Shown piece by piece: positions 28,001 to 36,858 of a stretch of DNA of 64,000 nt. The position numbers and the translations under genes are program-made. Every line of letters starts with the position of its first letter. Positions within the stretch are counted from its first letter, which is position 1. The notes beneath the pieces are model-generated. The model was not told where the DNA came from. It saw only the letters and a list, made by a program, of their open reading frames with translations, and did not search any database. The stretch is from assembly GCA_964423615.1 (NCBI GenBank), contig CAYRFQ010000005.1, forward strand, positions 1 to 64,000, read 5' to 3'. This DNA is from CAYRFQ01 sp964423615. Its GTDB lineage: Bacteria; Planctomycetota; Planctomycetia; Gemmatales; Gemmataceae.

Positions 28001-28028
28001 AAAGGTAAAAGGTGGAAGGTGAAAGGTA
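28001..28028. repeat. four tandem 7-bp units in the aroDE leader
   Basis: Plus-strand units AAAGGTA, AAAGGTG, GAAGGTG, AAAGGTA occupy 28001-28028 exactly, seven bases from the aroDE start codon. In the transcript this is a CU-rich (ACCTTT) leader with no Shine-Dalgarno sequence. It may be a slippage-prone microsatellite. Confidence 0.65.
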
Positions 28029-28138
28029 AATCCAAAATGTCCGAATTCTTTTAAGCCCATACCTGAGGAGTTGCCTCCAGGGTGCGATGAATTTAGCCTT
28101 CGGCGAATCTTTGAACTCTCTGAACTCTCGGCTCTGTT

Positions 28139-29122
28139 TTACTCCCGCTGGAGGGCTGTGCGGATCGCCGCAAGGACTTGTTGTTTTGCATCCTCAAGGC
28201 TTGTGTGCAGAATCGTCCCGGAGGCCAACCGATGGCCACCACCTCCGAATTTTTCCGCAATGGCGGCAACGTTGACCTTCGAACGGGACCGGAAGCTGAC
28301 CTTTACTCCGCCCGCGGGTTGCTCCATGAAAAAGGAAGCCACTTCCACCCCTGCGAGTGACCGACAATAGTTGATCAGGTCTTCGGTGTCTTGGGGGGTG
28401 GCTCCGGTTTCGGCATAGTCCGTTCGCCGCACTTCGGTGTAGGCTACCAAACCGTTTTCGACGACCTGGAGTCGGGCTAAAACGATCGAAGTTAGTTTGA
28501 GGCGGGGAAGGCTGTTTTGCTCGTACAGCTGATTAAACAAGTAGGTCGGGTCGGCTCCGTTTTGCATCAATTTGTCAGCAAGGGCAAACGTTTGTGGACT
28601 CGTATTGTTGTGTCGGAACCAACCGGTATCGGTTGCCAAGGCTGCGAAAATCGGATTTGCAACTGTTTTCGTCAATGTCGCTCCCAAAGCTTCGATGGCT
28701 TCGTAAACGAGCCGTCCGGTCGCTTCGGCGGTCGTATCGACCATCGCCAAGGCACCCAAATCGTCTTGCGAAATGTGATGGTCGATGACGATCTTTTTTC
28801 CTGAGAACGTTCTCAAAAAAGCACCAAAGTCGCCCAGTTGCCCCCACGTGCCTGTATCCAGGACGATCGTGACATCGTTGTCGTGCCAGGATTGGTCTGC
28901 TACATCGTAGCGTTCGATCCGGTGATCAGGATCCAGAAAAGTGTAACGGGGTGGCCAAGTGCTCGCAATCGCCATTCGGACAGTTTTTCCAAGTCCCTCG
29001 AAAACGTCTTTGAGCCCGAGCATCGATCCCAAACCGTCGGCGTCTGGCCTGACGTGTGTGGTCAGGACAAAGCGTTTGTGATTTCGCACGATTTCGACGA
29101 ATGGCGACCAATCCAGTGACAT
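28139..29122 (-). CDS. DHH/DHHA1 phosphoesterase (NrnA-like oligoribonuclease/PAP phosphatase)
   Basis: 327 aa, the usual NrnA size. DHH-domain motifs are HVRPDADGLGS (metal ligands), VLDTGTWGQLG, VIDHHISQDDLG and ALATDTGWFRH. The DHHA1 domain ends with EKFGGGGHRLASG near residues 290-302, the substrate-binding glycine motif. Such proteins degrade short RNAs and convert 3'-phosphoadenosine 5'-phosphate to AMP in the cytoplasm. It starts at ATG 29122 and is divergent from ettA. Whether it is closer to NrnA or to cyclic dinucleotide phosphodiesterases of the same family cannot be told by reading alone. Confidence 0.88.
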   Translation of the reverse strand: MSLDWSPFVEIVRNHKRFVLTTHVRPDADGLGSMLGLKDVFEGLGKTVRMAIASTWPPRYTFLDPDHRIERYDVADQSWHDNDVTIVLDTGTWGQLGDFGAFLRTFSGKKIVIDHHISQDDLGALAMVDTTAEATGRLVYEAIEALGATLTKTVANPIFAALATDTGWFRHNNTSPQTFALADKLMQNGADPTYLFNQLYEQNSLPRLKLTSIVLARLQVVENGLVAYTEVRRTDYAETGATPQDTEDLINYCRSLAGVEVASFFMEQPAGGVKVSFRSRSKVNVAAIAEKFGGGGHRLASGTILHTSLEDAKQQVLAAIRTALQRE

Positions 29123-29395
29123 ATGGGGTTCCGTTGAAAAGACCCAGATTTCGTATTTTCCCTGTGGCCATTATTATAAGCACCTTTTCCGATCGTGTGG
29201 TGGGAATCTCTTTGAGTCTGCATCTGGTTTGGTTTTCTGCTCGCTGTTCGCCTTCCAATCGGAATGATTCTTTGCAACATTACCTGGAGCTTCCTATGTT
29301 ATTGAAAGTACCACGGAGGTGAGCCGGTTTGGTTTCTGCCCGAAACCAAAAGCAAAACACTCGAAACACCCCCGATGCAGGACCACAGGAGAATC

Positions 29396-31066
29396 ATGGG
29401 CGAACAATACATATTCACGATCGAACGACTGACCAAGACGTATAACAAACGCGAAGTTCTCAAGGACATCACGTTGGCGTTTTATCCGGGAGCCAAGATC
29501 GGCGTCATTGGTGGCAACGGGGCGGGTAAGAGCACGCTGCTCCGGATCATGGCGCTGCAGGATGGCGATTTCGACGGCACCGTCCGACCGGCCAACAACA
29601 TCAGCATTGGATACGTCCCGCAGGAGCCACAACTCGATACCTCCAAAGACGTTGCCGGGAACGTGATGGATGCCGTCGCGGAACTCAAGGCCCTCGTCGA
29701 CAAGTACGAAGAATTGACTTCCTCGCTCGGTGATGCCGGCGACGACATGGAAAAAGTCCTTGACGAGATGGCCGAAGTGCAGGACCAAATCGACGCCGCT
29801 GATGCCTGGGATCTGGACCGTCACATCGAGATCGCCATGGACGCCATGCGTTTGCCGCCTGGAGACGCCAAAGTCGACACGCTGTCGGGGGGGGAACGTC
29901 GACGCGTAGCCTTGTGCAAGGTCCTTTTGCAAAAACCGGACATGCTTCTTCTCGACGAACCGACGAACCACCTGGACGCCGAATCGGTTGGTTGGTTAGA
30001 GCGTCATTTGCACGATTTTCAGGGGACCATCGTCGCCATCACGCACGACCGGTATTTCCTGGACAATGTGGCCGAGTGGATTCTCGAGATGGATCGAGGG
30101 CACGGTTACCCCTATAAGGGCAACTACTCCGGGTGGCTGGAACAGAAACAGGCTCGGCTCGCTGCCGAAGAAAAAGAAGAGTCGTCTCGGCAGAAAGCTT
30201 TGCAACGCGAACTCGAATGGGCCCGAATGGCGCCCCGAGCGCGCGTCTCGAAGAACAAGGCCCGTTTAAAGGCCTACGAAGAAATGGCTGCCCAGGAAGT
30301 CGAAGAACGAGCCGAGGAATTGACGATCCAGATTCCGCCCGGTCCTCCGCTCGGTGATTTGGTAGTGCGGGCCGAAGGAGTACGTAAAGGCTTTGGCGAA
30401 AACTTGTTAATGGAAGATCTGAACTTCGATTTGCCCAAGGGCGGAATTGTCGGAATCATCGGACCCAATGGTGCTGGAAAGACGACTCTCTTCAAGATGA
30501 TCACCGGAGTCGAGCAACCCGACGCCGGGGAATTTCGTGTAGGACCGACTGTGCAAGTGGCTCACGTCGATCAATTCCGCGATGATCTGCAAGGCGAAAA
30601 CAACGTTTTCGAAGAAATAACCGGCGGACACGAAACGATCATGCTTGGGAAACGAAAAATAGATGGGCGAGCCTACGTTTCTCGCTTTAACTTCAAAGGC
30701 CCCGATCAACAGAAGAAGGTCGGATCGCTTTCGGGAGGAGAACGAAACCGCGTTCACCTAGCCAAACTTTTGAGGAGTGGCGGTAACCTACTTCTTCTTG
30801 ACGAACCAACGAATGACCTAGACGTCGATACGCTGCGATCTCTCGAAGAAGCCCTCATCCACTTTGCTGGATGTGCAGTGGTCATCTCGCACGACCGTTG
30901 GTTTCTCGATCGCATCGCCACACACATCCTTGCTTTTGAGGGCGATAGCAAGACCGTGTGGTGCGAAGGGAACTACCAGGTTTACGAACAACAGCGACGC
31001 GAACGCTTGGGAGAAGAAGCTGATCAGCCCCATCGGATTCGTTACAAGAAACTTACGCGGTCTTAA
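29396..31066 (+). CDS. ettA: energy-dependent translational throttle protein (ABC-F ATPase)
   Basis: 556 aa from the ATG at 29396, preceded by AGGAGA; this matches the E. coli EttA length, while the ATG at 29375 has no ribosome binding site. It has two ABC domains: Walker A GGNGAGKST and GPNGAGKTT, signatures LSGGERRRV and LSGGERNRVHLAKL, and ABC-F-specific LLLDEPTNHLD and LLLDEPTNDLD. An EttA-like arm and a basic linker (GNYSGWLEQKQARLAAEEKE) lie between them. EttA binds the ribosomal E site and gates the first elongation steps according to ATP/ADP. It has no membrane segments. Confidence 0.94.
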   Translation: MGEQYIFTIERLTKTYNKREVLKDITLAFYPGAKIGVIGGNGAGKSTLLRIMALQDGDFDGTVRPANNISIGYVPQEPQLDTSKDVAGNVMDAVAELKALVDKYEELTSSLGDAGDDMEKVLDEMAEVQDQIDAADAWDLDRHIEIAMDAMRLPPGDAKVDTLSGGERRRVALCKVLLQKPDMLLLDEPTNHLDAESVGWLERHLHDFQGTIVAITHDRYFLDNVAEWILEMDRGHGYPYKGNYSGWLEQKQARLAAEEKEESSRQKALQRELEWARMAPRARVSKNKARLKAYEEMAAQEVEERAEELTIQIPPGPPLGDLVVRAEGVRKGFGENLLMEDLNFDLPKGGIVGIIGPNGAGKTTLFKMITGVEQPDAGEFRVGPTVQVAHVDQFRDDLQGENNVFEEITGGHETIMLGKRKIDGRAYVSRFNFKGPDQQKKVGSLSGGERNRVHLAKLLRSGGNLLLLDEPTNDLDVDTLRSLEEALIHFAGCAVVISHDRWFLDRIATHILAFEGDSKTVWCEGNYQVYEQQRRERLGEEADQPHRIRYKKLTRS

Positions 31067-31197
31067 TGGGGTACTATTGGGACTGGGAACCATGTGTGGT
31101 AAGTTCTGTGTACTGCGGTTTTTCCTACTACGGCAACAGCCTGTAACCTGGGAGTGCCTGCCAAAGACTCCGTTTGAATATCGAAAGGAACATCCGA

Positions 31198-31959
31198 GTG
31201 ACGACCGATAACGGCTTCGAGCACGTTCTTGAGGACGTGACCAAGCATTACGAACAAGGTAAACGCGTTGTCCAGGCCGTGCGCGGCGTCAGTTTACAAA
31301 TTCCGGCGGGTGAGTTCCTTTCGATCATGGGGCCGAGCGGGTCTGGAAAGTCGACATGTATGCACTTGCTCGGTGCGTTGGATAAACCGACGTCGGGTCG
31401 TGTGCTGTTTCGAGGTCGTGACTTGCAGAAAATGTCGGACAGTGAACTGTCGCAGCTGCGAAGGACCAAGATCGGGTTCGTTTTTCAGTTCTTCAACTTG
31501 TTGCCGACGTTGACCGCCGTAGAGAATGTTGCTCTACCTTTGATTTTGTCGGGAATGCGGCGGAGCAAAGCCTTGAAACCGGCACAAGCTGGTCTGGAAC
31601 GAGTCGGGCTCAGAGAACGCGCGACGCACTTTCCTGACGAACTATCCGGGGGTGAGATGCAACGCGTAGCCATCGCGCGGGCTCTTGTGATCGAACCCGA
31701 AGCCGTCCTTTGTGACGAACCGACTGGGAATCTCGATACCCGAACAGGACATGAGATTTTGCGGTTACTCCGGAGTCTTCCCGAAGAAGGGGAACGGTCT
31801 GTCGTGATGGTTACCCATGATGCTCAGGCGGCCCGCATCAGTGATCGAATTGTTCACATCCGGGACGGAGTAGTTGAGCACGAGGACATCATCGAAACGC
31901 CCGAATTGCCCGAGGACATCCCAGAGGCTGAGGAGACGGGGACCGAAAGACATTTCTGA
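31198..31959 (+). CDS. ABC transporter ATP-binding protein (LolD/MacB type)
   Basis: 253 aa from the GTG at 31198, preceded by AAGGA; a TTG at 31174 is also open. Walker A is GPSGSGKST, the signature LSGGEMQRVAIARAL, and Walker B AVLCDEPTGNLD. The leading part VTKHYEQGKRVVQAVRGVSL fits the MacB/LolD/FtsE subgroup that powers mechanotransmission-type permeases. The predicted permease is the 921-aa gene 498 bp downstream on the same strand. The pair probably moves lipoproteins or other envelope substrates rather than classic nutrients. The acidic C-terminal tail (VEHEDIIETPELPEDIPEAE) is unusual. Confidence 0.9.
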   Translation: MTTDNGFEHVLEDVTKHYEQGKRVVQAVRGVSLQIPAGEFLSIMGPSGSGKSTCMHLLGALDKPTSGRVLFRGRDLQKMSDSELSQLRRTKIGFVFQFFNLLPTLTAVENVALPLILSGMRRSKALKPAQAGLERVGLRERATHFPDELSGGEMQRVAIARALVIEPEAVLCDEPTGNLDTRTGHEILRLLRSLPEEGERSVVMVTHDAQAARISDRIVHIRDGVVEHEDIIETPELPEDIPEAEETGTERHF

Positions 31960-32457
31960 GAGCATTAGTCGATTGTTGGGGCGAAGGGGGTGCGCAGAGT
32001 AAGGTTGTGAGATTTTGTTGGAGCAAGGCGATATTCTATGAAAAAGACCAAATGCAGGCTCTTTGCTTGCCTCCTACGTCGGCATAGTGTCACATCCTAT
32101 TGTCTTGTGAGGGTCCGCACTGAGGTGGCCACCGACCGCAAAACACCGGCAAAACCATCGATTAGCGTCATTTTCGGAAGTCGTTTTTTGTAAGTTTATA
32201 CGGGGCACAGCTTTGTGGAAATGAGAGTGGTGCAGAAAGGTGCTAATGGGCGCAGTTTGGTGCATTTGTAGCGCAGTTGTCATTTTTTGCTGGTTTACGC
32301 GGTTTTGCTCCTCGCTGTCGCGTCCGCCGCGATCGAAACGCAACAACTTTGCGAGTCGCCCATGCAATTTTCGAAAGCCTCAGCCACGCATGAGAATCGA
32401 TTGATCCATCTCCAAGAAATAAAGTTCAAATAACTCCAACTGAGTCGGATTCGCTAC
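31960..32457. other. spacer between ATPase and permease genes
   Basis: 498 bp, long for genes expected to form one transporter. A 51-codon basic frame (ATG 32038, stop 32191-32193) starts MKKTKCRLFACLLRRH but has a poorly placed ribosome binding site and no relative, so it is not called. Repeated GGTGC words occur near 32230-32275. No terminator was seen. Confidence 0.4.
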
Positions 32458-35223
32458 ATGCTTTCTGTTTATCGCACGCTGAGTACCCGCTATCTCGCTA
32501 GGCGTTGGTTCCGTGCTGTGCTCATCGTGGCGAGCATCGCGTTGGGTGTGGCGACTCTCATCGCCACACAGACTATCAGCGACACGATGCACAGCGCCGG
32601 GGCGAAGGCCAAGAACCCTTTCGCCGGAACCATTGACCTGACCGTGTCGGGAAGCGCTAACCAGCCCATCGATCCCAAACGCGCGGCCGAAATCCAAAGG
32701 GAAGTCAAAGGAGTGCACTCGGCCCACGCGAGAATCTTCCGCAAGGTGAATCTGGTAGTTAAGGTTCCGGAGGGAGCTAAAGTCAACGGGACCAAGAGCA
32801 AAACTTCGAAGACAGATGTCCTCGCTGTCCAACTATTGGGGATCGACCTGACGAAGGAACTCAAGAATGGACCATTGAAAGATCACATCGAGGTTCCCAA
32901 GGAGACCGCAATCGATGCCGGACTTCGGTTCGTGCAAGCTTTTCAGTTTGCTTTCGGAGCTTATGCCGTGGTCGGGTCCGAACTCGCAAAAAAATTGCCC
33001 GACCCGACAGAGAAGCAGAAACAAACGATCCCCATTCCTGGCCAAGCAGCCCCGATAGTTGTCCCGATGCAGGAATTCGAGATCCAGATTCCGGGAGAGA
33101 GGGGCACGAAACCCGTTACGATCGTTCGTCCAGCGTTCAACGCCCATGGACCGGCTGCGGTGCTTGCCGGAGACACTTTGATCATGGACGTTCGAGCAGC
33201 GAGTCAACTTCTCGGATTCGTCAAGGAGACGCAGAACGGAAAGCTCGAATACAACGTCACCCGGATCGATCTAGTGGCCGAAAACGGAATTGAGCCCGAC
33301 GAACTCAAAACCAAAGTCGAAAAAGTCCTGCGACAAGGCGAAGACGTCACGTCTCCTGCTGATGCCCAGCAGCGAGTCCAGGACGTCTTCGGCAGCATGC
33401 ACTCGGGTTTCCTGCTTTGTGGTGCGGCCGCGTTGGTGGTCGGGCTGTTTCTGGTCTACAACACGTTGGCCGTGACGGTCGCCGAACGTCGACACGAGAT
33501 CGGAATTCTCTTGTCGCTCGGGGCAACCAAAACTCAGATCCGCCTGCTGTTCGCCGGGGAAGCGGCGTTTCTTGGTCTGGTCGGTGCGCTGGTTGGGTTA
33601 CCGCTCGGAATTCAATTTGCGGAGTTTGGATTGGGTCCGGTCCGCGGGATTGCGACTGACATGTTCATGGAGATCAACACAAAACAAGTCGAGTTGTCTC
33701 CTGTCGTTATGATTGTGGCATGCTCTCTTGGCATCTTGACGGCTGTTGCGGCGGCGTTGATTCCTGCGATTCAAGCGGCCGAGGAAAACCCTGCCGAAGC
33801 CGTTCGACGTGCTCCGGTGAAACAAACGTGGAAGACGCGTTTTTCGCAATTGACGGCTAGTGTCGCGTTGGTCGTCTTGGGATTTCTCATCACGGTCTTT
33901 CCCCGTCTCTTGCCGGAAGAATACGGCGAGACGTTCGCGAGGTACGGGCGTTATGGGGGACTTTCGATCGTTCTTATTGGGACGTTGATGGCGACGCCAC
34001 TAATCGCTGCTGTGCTAGCGAGATTGGTTCGCCCGTTGGCGTATTGGTTTATGGGATTGGAAGGGCGGCTCGGGGCCGATAACATCATTCGGTCGCCTGG
34101 GAGGACAGGATTGGTCATTGCAGCGTTGGCCGCGGGAGTTTCGTTGGTGCTCCAGACGGCTGGGGTGATCAAGAGCAATCGTCTGGCTTTGTCAGCATGG
34201 ATCGATGACAACCTGGGAGCTGATCTGTTCGTCACTTCGGGTGGAGAAGTAAGTGTTGGCGGAAAACAATCTCCCATGCATGAGTCGGTCCGCAACCAAT
34301 TGGAGCAGATACCTGGTGTCCAAAATGCGGTGGCCGTGACGTACACCAACGGCCAAAATTGGACTTATCGGGGCAAGCCCAAACTTCTCTTCCTGATGGG
34401 GCTCGAAGCCGCACAGATGCTCGAAGCCGACCCCAAAGAGCGAGAGTCTTACAAGCATTTTCGAAAACTGGCCGCTACCGCAAATGGGGCTGTGATCTCG
34501 GAAAACTTTGCCGTGTTGTACAAGACGAAAGTTGGCGACATCATCACCCTTCCTTCGGCGACGGGACCGGTCGATCTCAAGGTCATCGGCAAGACGGTAG
34601 ATTATTCGTGGAACCGAGGGACAATCATCATTAGCCGTAAGGACTACATCCGTCACTGGAAGGATCGTACGGTGACGACGTTCGACGTGTTTCTTGAGCC
34701 CGACGCCGACGCTAAAAAAGTACAAGCCCAAATCATACGCGAGCTTGGTGCAGCTCACAGTATGAAAGTCCAGACGCGATCGGAGCTCAAGACGCACATC
34801 GATAACACAATCGAACGCCTTTACAGCATTGCCTACGCCCAGCTCATTGTCGTCATGATCGTAGCGTCGCTTGGAGTCGTTACGGCGTTGTTGATCTCGG
34901 TGCTGCAACGTCGCCGCGAGATGGGGTTGTTGCGAGCGATCGGGGCTTCGCAGTTTCAGGTCATCTGGTCGGTCTTGGCCGAAGCCGCGTTAATGGGGGT
35001 CATCGGCACGATCATCGGAGTTGTCGTCGGCATACCCATCGAGTGGTATTCTCTGCGGGTTGTGATTTTCGAAGAGACTGGGTTCCTATTCCGTTTTCAT
35101 TTCCCGTGGACGGAAGCGTTGGTGATTGGCGGAGCGGCTCTCGGGTTGGCGGTGGTCGCCGGGCTTGGTCCAGCCATCTATGCGGTCCGTCAGACGATTC
35201 CGGAAGCCATTTCGTATGAGTAA
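32458..35223 (+). CDS. FtsX/MacB-type ABC transporter permease
   Basis: 921 aa. The N-terminal segment (WFRAVLIVASIALGVATLIA) is the first membrane helix, followed by a large periplasmic domain (about residues 45-310). Then come the FtsX-type helices (LLCGAAALVVGLFLVYNTLA with the coupling motif ERRHEIGILLSLGATKTQIR, plus two more), further central helices, a second periplasmic domain, and a second FtsX block (LIVVMIVASLGVVTALLISV with RRREMGLLRAIGASQFQVIW). This is the double-FtsX layout of about ten helices, as in large MacB/LolC-like or YtrF-like permeases. It is the likely partner of the ATPase upstream. Confidence 0.9.
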   Translation: MLSVYRTLSTRYLARRWFRAVLIVASIALGVATLIATQTISDTMHSAGAKAKNPFAGTIDLTVSGSANQPIDPKRAAEIQREVKGVHSAHARIFRKVNLVVKVPEGAKVNGTKSKTSKTDVLAVQLLGIDLTKELKNGPLKDHIEVPKETAIDAGLRFVQAFQFAFGAYAVVGSELAKKLPDPTEKQKQTIPIPGQAAPIVVPMQEFEIQIPGERGTKPVTIVRPAFNAHGPAAVLAGDTLIMDVRAASQLLGFVKETQNGKLEYNVTRIDLVAENGIEPDELKTKVEKVLRQGEDVTSPADAQQRVQDVFGSMHSGFLLCGAAALVVGLFLVYNTLAVTVAERRHEIGILLSLGATKTQIRLLFAGEAAFLGLVGALVGLPLGIQFAEFGLGPVRGIATDMFMEINTKQVELSPVVMIVACSLGILTAVAAALIPAIQAAEENPAEAVRRAPVKQTWKTRFSQLTASVALVVLGFLITVFPRLLPEEYGETFARYGRYGGLSIVLIGTLMATPLIAAVLARLVRPLAYWFMGLEGRLGADNIIRSPGRTGLVIAALAAGVSLVLQTAGVIKSNRLALSAWIDDNLGADLFVTSGGEVSVGGKQSPMHESVRNQLEQIPGVQNAVAVTYTNGQNWTYRGKPKLLFLMGLEAAQMLEADPKERESYKHFRKLAATANGAVISENFAVLYKTKVGDIITLPSATGPVDLKVIGKTVDYSWNRGTIIISRKDYIRHWKDRTVTTFDVFLEPDADAKKVQAQIIRELGAAHSMKVQTRSELKTHIDNTIERLYSIAYAQLIVVMIVASLGVVTALLISVLQRRREMGLLRAIGASQFQVIWSVLAEAALMGVIGTIIGVVVGIPIEWYSLRVVIFEETGFLFRFHFPWTEALVIGGAALGLAVVAGLGPAIYAVRQTIPEAISYE

Positions 35224-35347
35224 ATGTCGTGATCGAAGGTTGCGGACGACGATCGAAATCGTCAAGATAAGTCTTGTCGCTCGAAAAGTTACCTCGGGCT
35301 GAAGGATACACTCTCAAAGACAATGTCTTACTCGATAGGTCCCGGCT

Positions 35348-36373
35348 ATGTGCAACTGTCTGTCTGAAATCTCCGGCTTGTACATGAACTTGAAAGGTTT
35401 GCCGTTAGCGTTGTTGTCGCAATTGATTCCTCCCCTTCCCCAAATTCCTTCTCTAGCGATGGCTGTATCGGGGATGGGTGTAGCGAATGCGTTTACGGCC
35501 ATGGCCCCCAAGATTAGGGCAGCCATATCGTTGGGGCTTCCACCGTTTCCTTCGCTTGCGTTGCTGGCCCGCATCGAGTTGATAGCTTCCCTGCACGCGA
35601 TGCTCGGCGTCCGTGCCAACCTCACGGCCGCTTTGTCGGAGACAATTGGTCTGTGGAATGCTCAACTTCCCATGGTTTTGCCGAACTTGCTTGGGCTCTT
35701 GGCTCCGTTGTTTGACCTGCTCCAAGATTTGTTGAACTTACTCAACATCGCCGACTTGTTCCGAACGAATCTGAATATCAATCTGGCGGTCCCGAATGCC
35801 ACGTTGGGGCTTGGATTAAGCGCCACGTTAAGCGCAAGCATCATGGCGAACCTAAACCTTTTGCACAATTTCGCCCTCTGGGGTCGGTTGTTTCGTGCGG
35901 CCGCTGCGTTGGGCGTCAACTTGGCCGCTCCCGGAGCAATGGCGAGCCTCAGCGCGTCCCTCTCGGCATTTGCCAGTTTGAAACTTCCTCCACTGGCCAT
36001 TCCGATTCCTCAACTCGGGATGTTCGCGTCCTTGGTGGCTCCGCTCGCACGCCTTCCTTCCTTCGGTCTCACCCTTACTCTGCCGAACTTGATGAACCTG
36101 CTCAAAGCGTTGCTTGCATCCTTGATTCCCAATCTGAACTTGAGCGTGGCGTTAACACCAAGTCTCTCGGCGGCGGCCACGCTCGGGGCTGTGATCCCGG
36201 CTTTAGGTTTGAACTTCTCGGCGATGGCAAATTTGGCCGCGAGTTTTAGCTTGAGTGCCTCTCTGTCAGCGTCTCTCAGTGCCAACGCGAGTCTCTCCGT
36301 GCTCGGGCTGCTTCCCAACATCTGTAACATGGTTTGTGGTTTGATGTCACCAGGATCGGCGACGGCGTTCTAA
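35348..36373 (+). CDS. highly hydrophobic Leu/Ala/Ser/Asn-rich protein, family unknown
   Basis: 341 aa with very few charged residues, dominated by Leu, Ala, Ser, Asn and Pro. It alternates hydrophobic stretches (LPLALLSQLIPPLPQIPSLA, LLGLLAPLFDLLQDLLNLLN) with Ser/Ala tracts of two-residue period (SLSASLSASLSANASLS near residue 312). Pro-rich breaks (PPLAIPIPQLG) recur. Cysteines occur only at the ends (MCNCL; NICNMVCG). No standard signal peptide is obvious, and the ATG at 35348 has no clear ribosome binding site; ATG 35384 is an alternative. I do not recognise a family. It could be a surface-active, membrane-inserted or self-assembling protein. The open frame length without stops makes it a real gene. 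Confidence 0.65.
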   Translation: MCNCLSEISGLYMNLKGLPLALLSQLIPPLPQIPSLAMAVSGMGVANAFTAMAPKIRAAISLGLPPFPSLALLARIELIASLHAMLGVRANLTAALSETIGLWNAQLPMVLPNLLGLLAPLFDLLQDLLNLLNIADLFRTNLNINLAVPNATLGLGLSATLSASIMANLNLLHNFALWGRLFRAAAALGVNLAAPGAMASLSASLSAFASLKLPPLAIPIPQLGMFASLVAPLARLPSFGLTLTLPNLMNLLKALLASLIPNLNLSVALTPSLSAAATLGAVIPALGLNFSAMANLAASFSLSASLSASLSANASLSVLGLLPNICNMVCGLMSPGSATAF

Positions 36374-36858
36374 TTGGGTTGTCGGAGCTGGGTGGGCCTT
36401 CTTCCAATTTTGGCTTCTATTCCCAAATGATCCGAGGGATTTAAGCATCGGAATGGTCGTACAATTCATCCTATCTCGATAAAGGCTAATCGGCTTCCAA
36501 AAAAAAGAGGTCGTATCCAACGACAGAAGCATGCGATGCTCGGAACGATTGAGGAACCAGTTTCCACGGTCGCATGCTGATATTTTCGTGTAGACCCAGA
36601 AAGGGAAATGGATTGCCGGAAGGTTATGTAGAGTTCACTCGGTGAGAGATTGTTGGTGTGCCTTCCGTTTGGTTTGGACGCCGCTCGGTTACAGGCTACT
36701 TCACCCGAACACTATAATATTTCGTGTTGCATCCCGACGACGCCTTGTAGCTGAAGCCGTTAGCTACATTGCGGCTTTCGAACATACATTGGAACACAGG
36801 TTCAGTCTCCTGCTGCTCTCAATGAACGCTTCGCCACTTCTCGCGAGGAAATAACGAC
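36374..36858. other. gene-free spacer
   Basis: 485 bp between two same-strand genes. No open frame with supporting signals and no recognised repeat was seen. Confidence 0.45.
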
